A DNA stretch of 6,379 bases from Pseudomonadota bacterium. GTDB taxonomy: Bacteria > Pseudomonadota > Alphaproteobacteria > Rhizobiales > Beijerinckiaceae. Made by a program: the position numbers and the translations under genes. Positions within the stretch are counted from its first letter, which is position 1; the number at the start of each line of letters is the position of its first letter. The stretch covers positions 1 through 6,379 of the forward strand of contig JAEWKP010000257.1 of NCBI GenBank assembly GCA_023393655.1. The letters are read 5' to 3'. This document shows positions 1 to 5,280 of this stretch, one piece after another. The notes beneath the pieces were generated by a model. The model was not told where the DNA came from. It saw only the letters and a program-made list of their open reading frames with translations, and ran no database searches.

Positions 1-1
1 C

Positions 2-1441
2 CCGGCCAAGGTCTCGATCTTCGGCTCGGCCCTGTTCGGGATGATCTCGGGCTCCTCCGTGGCGAATACGGTCACGGTCGGCTCGCTCACCATTCCGATG
101 ATGATCCGCCTCGGCTACCAGCGCCATTTCGCGGCCGCAGTGGAATCGACCGCCGCAACCGGCGGCCAGATCACGCCGCCGATCATGGGCGCCGCCGCCT
201 TCCTGATGGTCGAGTTCCTCAACCTGCCCTATGCGACGATCATCATCGCCGCGATCGTGCCGGCCTTCATGCATTTCTTCGGCGTGCTGATGCAGGTGCA
301 TTTCGAGGCGCGCCGCACCGGCATGGGCGGCATGACCGATGCCGAGGCGCCGAAGCTCCGTGAGGTCTTCGCCCGCGACTGGCCGACCATCGCCCCGCTC
401 TTCGCGCTGATCGTCGTGCTTTTCACCGGCTACACGCCCTATCTCGCCGCCTTCTGGGGCATCACCGGCTGCATGCTGGTCGGCCTCGCGCATTACCGGG
501 CAGGCGCAGCGCTGGCGCTGGCACTAGCCATCGGCATCGCCGCGCCGACCGAGCTCCTGCGCGTTCCGGGTGTCAACGCCGCCCTGGTCATCGCCGCCTT
601 CGCCGTGATGGCCCATGGCGTGCTGCTGCGCTCGACCGAGGGCCGCAGGCGCGTCAACGACATGGTCGATGCCTTCGTCCTCGGCGCGAAATATGCGATC
701 GGCGTCGGCGCAGCGGCGGCGACCGTCGGCATCATCGTCGGCGTGGTCACGCTGACCGGCGTCGGCTTCAAGATCTCCTGGATCGTGACCTCGCTTGCCG
801 ATCAATGGGCCAAGGGCCTGATCGACCTCGTCCCGTTCCTGCCCTTCGACATCAAGAGCGCGACGCTGTTCTTCACGCTGCTCTTGACCGGCATGGTCTG
901 CATCCTGCTTGGCTGCGGCGTGCCGACCACGGCGAACTACATCATCATGGTGACGGTGGCGGCGCCCGCGCTCGGCATGCTCGGCGTCAACCCGCTCGTG
1001 GCCCATTTCTTCGTCTTCTATTACGGCGTCCTCGCCGACATCACGCCGCCAGTGGCGATCGCCGCCTATGCCGGCGCGAGCATGGCCGGCGCCGATCCGT
1101 TCAAGACCGGCAACACCGCCTTCCGGCTGGCGCTCGGCAAGGTGCTGGTGCCCTTCGTCTTCGTGTTCTCGCCGTCCATGCTGATCATGGCGCCGGGCTT
1201 CACCTGGACGGAGTTCATCGGCTCGACCGCCGCCTGCCTCGCCAGCATCAGCCTGCTCTCGGCCGCCTTCTCAGCCTGGCTGCTGGCGCCGCTGGCAATG
1301 TGGGAACGGCTCGTCCTGGCCCTCGCAGCCCTGCCGATGATCGTGGCCACGCCTTATTCGATCGTGGCCGGGCTCGTCATCAGCGCGCCCGTCCTGCTCA
1401 GGCAGCTCATCGCCCGCAAGGCCGCAGGCGTGCCTGCCTGA
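2..1441 (+). CDS. TRAP transporter fused permease (DctM-like large subunit), 5'-truncated by the window
   Basis: This is the C-terminal ~480 residues of a TRAP-type permease that drives solute uptake across the inner membrane with an ion gradient and a periplasmic binding protein. The frame is open from base 2, and the ATG at 41 lies inside a conserved block, so the true start is off the left edge. Numbering from the first visible codon, the two pseudo-symmetric halves each show their signature: SGSSVANTVT (about 16-25) with GGQITPPIMGAAAF (54-67), then GCGVPTTANYI (304-314) with DITPPVAIAAYAGA (346-359). Long hydrophobic segments cover most of the rest, consistent with around a dozen membrane helices. 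The repeated ITPP motifs and the additional C-terminal helices match the 'fused 4TM/12TM' permeases usually paired with a TAXI-type binding protein; that partner would be expected upstream, outside the window. The substrate cannot be read from the sequence. It converges on the pyrimidine-related operon, so it is probably a separate transcription unit. Family call is confident; the TAXI pairing is inferred. Confidence 0.93.
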   Translation, partial: PAKVSIFGSALFGMISGSSVANTVTVGSLTIPMMIRLGYQRHFAAAVESTAATGGQITPPIMGAAAFLMVEFLNLPYATIIIAAIVPAFMHFFGVLMQVHFEARRTGMGGMTDAEAPKLREVFARDWPTIAPLFALIVVLFTGYTPYLAAFWGITGCMLVGLAHYRAGAALALALAIGIAAPTELLRVPGVNAALVIAAFAVMAHGVLLRSTEGRRRVNDMVDAFVLGAKYAIGVGAAAATVGIIVGVVTLTGVGFKISWIVTSLADQWAKGLIDLVPFLPFDIKSATLFFTLLLTGMVCILLGCGVPTTANYIIMVTVAAPALGMLGVNPLVAHFFVFYYGVLADITPPVAIAAYAGASMAGADPFKTGNTAFRLALGKVLVPFVFVFSPSMLIMAPGFTWTEFIGSTAACLASISLLSAAFSAWLLAPLAMWERLVLALAALPMIVATPYSIVAGLVISAPVLLRQLIARKAAGVPA

Positions 1442-1465
1442 GTCATACGCCCGGCCGTAGACCCG
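1442..1465. other. Convergent intergenic gap, no visible terminator
   Basis: Only 24 bases separate the stop codon of the TRAP permease (+) from the stop codon of the pyrE-like gene (-). I see no GC-rich hairpin followed by a T-run on either strand, only a short CCGGCCG-type palindrome. Termination of the two convergent transcripts must be Rho-dependent, lie inside the opposing genes, or use a structure too weak to recognise by eye. Confidence 0.7.
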
Positions 1466-2167
1466 TCACAGGCGCGGAGTCAGGCTGGCGCGGCCACCAT
1501 GGCGCATCGACCAGGCGACGGGATCGGCGAGGAAGCGCTCGATCTCGGCGCGATCCTCGCGCGCCAGCCGGTTCTCGTCGTCGGCCGCGAGCACATCGGC
1601 CCAGGTCGCCAGCGCATGCAGGCTTAGTCCCGCCTCGGTCAGGCGCTCGCCGGCACCGGGGAAGGCGTCATGATAGAAGATCGTCAGCACGTCGCCGACA
1701 TCGGCCCCCGCCGCGCGCAGGCCGCGCACGAAATTGAGCTTGCTCGCGCCATCCGTGGTCAGGTCGTCCATCAGGAGCACGCGCAATCCATCGACCCGCC
1801 CGCCCTCGACCTGGGCATTGCGGCCGACGCCGAGCGGGCGCTTGCGGACATAGCGCAGCTTCAGGTCCAGCGCATCGGCGAGCCAGGCAGCGAAGGGAAT
1901 GCCGGCCGTCTCCGCGCCGACGACCGCATCGAAACCGCCATCCGGAAAGCCTGCGCGGACATGCCTCGCCGCCAGTTCGGTGACCGCGCGGCGCAGGTCC
2001 GGTTCGCCGAGCAGCAGGCGGACATCGACATAGACAGGGCTCGCCCAGCCAGCCGCCAGCACGAAGGGCTGCTGCCGGCTGACATGGACCGCGCCGGCGC
2101 GCAGCAGCAGCCGCGCCACCGCGTGGCGGATCTCCCGCTCCGGGCGGACCGCCTGAGTCACCGTCAT
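1466..2167 (-). CDS. pyrE: Orotate phosphoribosyltransferase-like protein (PyrE family), catalytic-loop lysine replaced
   Basis: A 233-residue type I phosphoribosyltransferase. The family transfers phosphoribose from PRPP to orotate to give OMP in the cytoplasm. The PRPP-binding signature VLLMDDLTTDGAS is at about 130-142 with the acidic pair D134/D135, the flavourless N-terminal orotate region includes SPVYVDVR (43-50), and the mobile loop reads YVRKRPLGVGRNAQVEG (106-122). The GRNAQ loop ending and the FYHDAF...LHALATWADVL tail resemble alphaproteobacterial OPRTs. In the usual loop (RKxxK), the fifth residue is the catalytic lysine, Lys103 in the Salmonella enzyme; here residue 112 is leucine (codon CTC). 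Activity may therefore be reduced or altered. The ATG at 2167 was chosen because it has a strong Shine-Dalgarno sequence 7 bases upstream, overlaps the previous stop by four bases, and begins just before family similarity; 104 codons of open frame further upstream lie inside the hydrolase gene and look like a shadow. Last visible gene of the operon. The fold is confident; true OMP synthesis is less so. Confidence 0.88.
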   Translation of the reverse strand: MTVTQAVRPEREIRHAVARLLLRAGAVHVSRQQPFVLAAGWASPVYVDVRLLLGEPDLRRAVTELAARHVRAGFPDGGFDAVVGAETAGIPFAAWLADALDLKLRYVRKRPLGVGRNAQVEGGRVDGLRVLLMDDLTTDGASKLNFVRGLRAAGADVGDVLTIFYHDAFPGAGERLTEAGLSLHALATWADVLAADDENRLAREDRAEIERFLADPVAWSMRHGGRASLTPRL

Positions 2168-3459
2168 CGCACAGCCTCCCGGATCGCCGCCCGCATCACC
2201 GCGATACCGGCAAGGAGATCGTCGATCTCCATCGCCTCGTGCGGGTTGTGCGAGCCGTGTTCGTTTCGCACGAAGAGCATGGCGCTGGGAATGCCGGCAT
2301 TGGCGAAAACCGCCGAATCGTGCCCTGCCCCGCTCGGGATCTCCTCGTCGGGCAGGCCGAGATCGCGCGCCGCGGTCCTGAGCCTGTCGATCCAGCCGGC
2401 GTCCATCACGGCGGGCTCCGCCTCCAGCCGGCGGTCGAGCTTGAACGCGACGCAGCGCTCTTCGCCGATCATCCCGCATTCCGAAACGAAGAGGTCGTAA
2501 AACGCCTCCAGCGTCTCGCGGCTCTGGCTGCGCACCTCGAAAGAGAAATTCACCGTCCCGGGAATGCGGGCGATGGCATGCTCCTGCGGATCGGTGCCGA
2601 AGACACCGGAGGTCACGACGACGTCACGCCCGCGCTCCAGCAACGTGCGCCAATGCCGGTCGAGATGGGTGATGAGCTCGGCCGTGGCGAAGACCGCATC
2701 GCGCCTGAGCCAGCGCGGCACGGCGCCGGAATGGCCGGCCTCCCCGACGCATTCCACCGTGCGATGCCTGATATTGCCCCTGATGCCGGTGACGATGCCG
2801 ACAGGCAAATCCCGCGCGACCAGCACCGGCCCCTGCTCGATATGCAGTTCGATCCAGGCGAAGACCGTGGTGGGATCGAGCAGGGGCTCACCCTTGCTCA
2901 CGCGGCCCATGTCGACGCCGACATCGGCCATGCAGTCGGCCAGCGAGCGCCCGGCCCTCGCATCCTTCACCGCGAGATCGGCGGCGGAGAGTTTCCCGAA
3001 CAGCGCGCTCGAACCCATATAGGCCCGGCCGAAGCGCGAGCTTTCCTCGCCGCGCAGGCCATAGACCTTGATCGTCCGGCGCGGCACGAAACCCTCGGCC
3101 CGGAAGCCGGCGATGACGGCAAGCCCGGCGATGACACCGGCCGCACCGTCGAAATTCCCGCCCTGCGGCACCGAATCGAGATGCGAGCCGCAGGCGAGGA
3201 AGGGCAATTCCGGCTCGCTACCTTCCAGCGTCATCACGAGATTGGCGCCGGCATCGCGCTCGGTCGCGAGCCCCAACTCGCGCGCCCGTGCCTCGACGAT
3301 GTCGAGCGCCTCGCTCTCCTTGGGGCCATAAGCCTCGCGCGTGATGCCGACGCCGTCGCCGGTCGCCTGTTTCAGCGCGTCGAACAGCGCCTCGGCCAGC
3401 GCCCGATCCTCGGCATTGCCGATAAAGCCGTTCGGGCGTTCGATCGCGGCGACGCTCAT
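2164..3459 (-). CDS. M20-family Zn-dependent amidohydrolase (hydantoinase/carbamoylase family), possible N-carbamoyl-aspartate hydrolase
   Basis: A 431-residue protein of the peptidase M20 group that includes N-carbamoyl-L-amino acid hydrolases, allantoate amidohydrolase and beta-ureidopropionase; length is typical. These cytoplasmic dimeric enzymes cleave a ureido group from an amino acid, releasing ammonia and CO2. The two-metal site appears complete: His93 in GSHLDSVPQGG, Asp104 in NFDGAAGV, catalytic Glu138 and metal-bridging Glu139 in GEESSRFG, His206 in ELHIEQGPVL, and His404 in EHGSHNPHE. The GAGHDSAVF block (377-385) is also a family signature. The dimerisation/substrate region is unusual: GEAGHSGAVPRWLRRDA (239-255) in place of the more common ANHAGTTPM-type motif, and ARIPG (297-301) in place of the usual NxIPG, so the substrate may differ from studied members. 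Start ATG 3459 overlaps the pyrD-like stop as ATGA; the longer frame to 4026 lies inside pyrD. Lying between pyrD- and pyrE-like genes, N-carbamoyl-L-aspartate is the obvious candidate substrate, but this is inference; allantoate or another carbamoyl amino acid is possible. Confidence 0.9.
   Translation of the reverse strand: MSVAAIERPNGFIGNAEDRALAEALFDALKQATGDGVGITREAYGPKESEALDIVEARARELGLATERDAGANLVMTLEGSEPELPFLACGSHLDSVPQGGNFDGAAGVIAGLAVIAGFRAEGFVPRRTIKVYGLRGEESSRFGRAYMGSSALFGKLSAADLAVKDARAGRSLADCMADVGVDMGRVSKGEPLLDPTTVFAWIELHIEQGPVLVARDLPVGIVTGIRGNIRHRTVECVGEAGHSGAVPRWLRRDAVFATAELITHLDRHWRTLLERGRDVVVTSGVFGTDPQEHAIARIPGTVNFSFEVRSQSRETLEAFYDLFVSECGMIGEERCVAFKLDRRLEAEPAVMDAGWIDRLRTAARDLGLPDEEIPSGAGHDSAVFANAGIPSAMLFVRNEHGSHNPHEAMEIDDLLAGIAVMRAAIREAVR
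2175..2180 (-). promoter_or_regulatory. Shine-Dalgarno sequence of the pyrE-like gene
   Basis: On the - strand this reads GGGAGG, seven bases before the ATG at 2167. It lies inside the last codons of the M20 hydrolase gene. It decides the start against the longer open frame that reaches back to 2479. Confidence 0.8.
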
Positions 3460-4427
3460 GACACCGGGTCCAGCCAGGAGAGCTCCGGCTCGTCCGCCTC
3501 CTCGATCACGACGCCACGGATCAGGTCGGCGGCGCGCGGGATTTCTCGGTGCAGGCAGAAGCTCTCCAGCCCGTCGATGATCGTCGTCATCGCCGCCGGC
3601 TGGAGGAAGGTCGCGGTGCCCACCTGCACGGCAGAGGCACCGGCGAGCATGTATTCGATCGCGTCCTCGGCGGTGGAGATGCCGCCGCAGCCGATCACCG
3701 GGATCGACACCGCCTTGGCGCATTGGAAGACCTGGCGCAGCACGATCGGCTTGATCGCCGGACCGGAGAGCCCGCCCATGATGTTGCCGAGGCAGGGTTT
3801 GAAGGTCTTCAGGTCGATCGCCATCGACAGGATGGTGTTGGCGACGACCACGGCATCGGCGCCGGCGGCCTCGGCCGCGCGCGCCACCTCCGGCACGTCC
3901 CCGGTATTGGGCGTAAGCTTCACCCAGAGCGGCAGCCTGGTCGCTCGGCGCAGTTCGCGCGTCACCTTTTCCGCCGACTCCGCCCGCATCGCGAAGGCCT
4001 TGCCGTCCTCCTCGATATTCGGACAAGAGATATTGGCCTCGATCGCGGCGATGCCGGGAATCGAGAGCTCGGCGGCGAGGCTGGCGAAACCCTCCGCCGT
4101 CGGCGCCGAGATCGAGACGACGAGCGGCGTGTCATAGGCCGCGTAATGCGGCATCGTGGTCTCGATGAAATAGGGCACGCCCTTCGAGGGGATGCCGATC
4201 GCGTTGATCAGGCTGCCCGGCCGCTCGACCACGCGCGGCAGCGGGTTGCCGGCGCGCAGCTCGCGCGTGATCGTCTTGGTGACGAAGGCGCCGAGCCGGT
4301 TGAAATCCATCACCCTCTCCAGCCCCTCCGCGAAGGTGCCCGAGGCCGGCATGACGGGATTGCGCAGGGTGAGCTCGCCGACCTTCACCGAGAGATCGAT
4401 CGCGGGCCTTACAGCGGCGGCGTTCAT
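3456..4427 (-). CDS. pyrD: Dihydroorotate dehydrogenase, class 1B catalytic subunit (PyrD-like)
   Basis: A 323-residue FMN-containing TIM-barrel protein that interconverts dihydroorotate and orotate; class 1B enzymes work as soluble PyrD2PyrK2 complexes using NAD. Visible landmarks: Lys51 in FVTKTITRE, substrate-binding Asn75 in LINAIGIPSKG, the class 1 catalytic cysteine Cys135 within ANISCPN (131-137), Lys170 in WVKLTPN, Asn197 in VANTILSMAIDLKT, and phosphate/FMN-binding GGLSGPAIKP (218-227), GCGGI (246-250) and GTATF (270-274). The cysteine (not serine) active site and absence of an N-terminal membrane helix exclude class 2. No C-terminal ferredoxin domain is present, which argues against the dihydropyrimidine dehydrogenase PreA. 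Small oddities are GIPSKG where GLxNxG is common and a C-terminal tail of about 25 residues past the barrel. The ATG at 4427 has a GGAGG 7 bases upstream and overlaps the pyrK-like stop by four bases. Direction (oxidation or reduction) is not readable from sequence. Confidence 0.92.
   Translation of the reverse strand: MNAAAVRPAIDLSVKVGELTLRNPVMPASGTFAEGLERVMDFNRLGAFVTKTITRELRAGNPLPRVVERPGSLINAIGIPSKGVPYFIETTMPHYAAYDTPLVVSISAPTAEGFASLAAELSIPGIAAIEANISCPNIEEDGKAFAMRAESAEKVTRELRRATRLPLWVKLTPNTGDVPEVARAAEAAGADAVVVANTILSMAIDLKTFKPCLGNIMGGLSGPAIKPIVLRQVFQCAKAVSIPVIGCGGISTAEDAIEYMLAGASAVQVGTATFLQPAAMTTIIDGLESFCLHREIPRAADLIRGVVIEEADEPELSWLDPVS
3472..3490 (-). other. Possible small hairpin just upstream of the hydrolase start
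   Basis: In the - strand transcript, an AGCC/GGCT arm and a GGA/TCC arm can pair around a four-base loop (seven pairs with one bulged base), ending 12 bases before the hydrolase ATG. It lies within the last codons of the pyrD-like gene. It coincides with the only downstream junction without a recognisable Shine-Dalgarno sequence. It may be chance in such GC-rich coding DNA. Confidence 0.25.
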
Positions 4428-5269
4428 GGCAGCGCCTCCATCAGGTCGAAGACCGGCCCGTCCCAGCAGACGCGGCGATTGACGATCTCGCCCTCGACGT
4501 TGAAGTCGCGCACGCAGCAATAGCAAAGGCCGATACCGCAGGCCATCTGCTGCTCCATCGCGACCTGGCCGGGCAGGCCGAATTCGCGGGCGAGACGCTG
4601 CTGCACGCGCATCAAGCGGCTCGACCCGCAGGTGAAGAAGGCGTCGCAGCGCCCTTCGGCGATCTCGCGGCGCAGGATGCGCTCGACATTGGCCGGCCCG
4701 CTCGTCTGCTCGGAATCGGTGACCGCGATGACCTCCGCGCCTTTGCTCCGGAACAGGTCGACCGAAACCAGTAATTCCGGCCGCCTTGCGCTGAGGATGG
4801 CGGTGACCTTGATCCCCCTGGCCTTCGCCGCAGCCGCCAGCGGCGCCAGCGTCGCGAGCCCCGCCCCACGCCCGACGGCGACGATATGGCTCATGCCCTC
4901 GTCCAGCGTGAAGCCGATGCCGAGCGGGCCCATGATGTCGAGGCTGTCGCCCGGCTCGAGCGTGTCGAGCCCGCGCGTCCCCGCCCCGGTGACCTTGTAG
5001 AGGAACTCGACCTGGCGCTTATCCGGGTCGGCGCCGTAAAGGCTCATCGGCCGGCGCAGGAAGGGCTGCTCACCAACCGGGTGCGGGCAGAGCAACTGGA
5101 AGAACTGGCCGGGCTGCGCCGCAGCCGCCTCCTCGCTGCAATCGAGCACGAGATGCCGGTATTCGGCATTGACCGCCGCGTGGCGGACGACCCGCGCCAG
5201 CTCGGCGACGATGCTGGGCTTCCAGCCGGCGGAACACCCGCCGGCCGTGATGATGGGCTGCTGGCTCAT
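4424..5269 (-). CDS. pyrK: Dihydroorotate dehydrogenase electron-transfer subunit (PyrK-like, FAD and 2Fe-2S)
   Basis: A 281-residue protein of the ferredoxin reductase-like family that shuttles electrons between NAD(H) and the FMN of its partner PyrD. In order: a beta-barrel FAD domain (about 20-120) with the FAD motif RRPMSLY (72-78) and GPLGIGF (114-120); a nucleotide-binding domain (about 125-235) starting with VGRGAGLATLAPLA (132-145); and a C-terminal 2Fe-2S domain whose ligands are Cys244, Cys249, Cys252 and Cys268 in MACGIGLCYCCV and RRVCWDGPVF. Two departures from the textbook subunit: Cys251 adds a fifth cysteine where a glycine is usual, and the nucleotide motif is GRGAGLATLAPL rather than GGGIGxAPL. 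An N-terminal stretch of about 18 residues precedes the barrel. The start at 5269 has a TGAGG five bases upstream. It overlaps the pyrD-like gene by four bases, as expected for subunits made in equal amounts. Confidence 0.9.
   Translation of the reverse strand: MSQQPIITAGGCSAGWKPSIVAELARVVRHAAVNAEYRHLVLDCSEEAAAAQPGQFFQLLCPHPVGEQPFLRRPMSLYGADPDKRQVEFLYKVTGAGTRGLDTLEPGDSLDIMGPLGIGFTLDEGMSHIVAVGRGAGLATLAPLAAAAKARGIKVTAILSARRPELLVSVDLFRSKGAEVIAVTDSEQTSGPANVERILRREIAEGRCDAFFTCGSSRLMRVQQRLAREFGLPGQVAMEQQMACGIGLCYCCVRDFNVEGEIVNRRVCWDGPVFDLMEALP
4435..4440 (-). promoter_or_regulatory. Shine-Dalgarno sequence of the pyrD-like gene
   Basis: On the - strand this reads TGGAGG, with the GGAGG core seven bases before the ATG at 4427. 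It lies in the last codons of the pyrK-like gene and favours this ATG over the longer open frame starting at 4526, whose first 33 codons look like out-of-frame pyrK sequence. Confidence 0.8.
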
Positions 5270-5274
5270 GCCTG

Positions 5275-5280
5275 CCTCAC
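5275..5280 (-). promoter_or_regulatory. Shine-Dalgarno sequence of the pyrK-like gene, overlapping the MFS stop
   Basis: On the - strand this reads GTGAGG, five bases before the ATG at 5269. The TGA inside it is the stop codon of the MFS transporter, so ribosomes finishing the transporter end on the pyrK ribosome-binding site, which suggests coupled translation. Confidence 0.65.

Noticed and set aside
805..1737. A 310-codon + strand open frame overlapping the end of the TRAP permease
   Set aside because: It is an out-of-frame reading of the permease with an Arg-rich, non-membrane translation; it runs on into the antisense of pyrE.
2168..2479. N-terminal extension of the pyrE-like protein by 104 residues
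   Set aside because: The extension is an alternate frame of the hydrolase C-terminus with Arg-rich composition, and the ATG at 2167 has its own strong Shine-Dalgarno sequence.
2164..3459. Hydrolase as a dihydroorotase filling the pyrC role
   Set aside because: It has the M20 metal-ligand pattern (HxD, EE, HIEQGP), not the HxH TIM-barrel amidohydrolase signature of dihydroorotases or hydantoinases.
2239..4137. A 632-codon open frame on the + strand across the hydrolase and pyrD-like genes
   Set aside because: It is antisense to two well-supported genes, shows no recognisable domain and has the low-complexity composition expected from the complement of GC-biased codons.
3456..4427. PyrD-like gene as PreA of dihydropyrimidine dehydrogenase
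   Set aside because: There is no C-terminal 4Fe-4S ferredoxin domain, and the neighbour is PyrK-type (FAD plus 2Fe-2S) rather than the PreT type.
3549..4523. A 324-codon + strand open frame opposite pyrD
   Set aside because: Its Arg/Asp/His-rich translation has no family features, and the opposite strand carries a clear DHODH with all active-site motifs.
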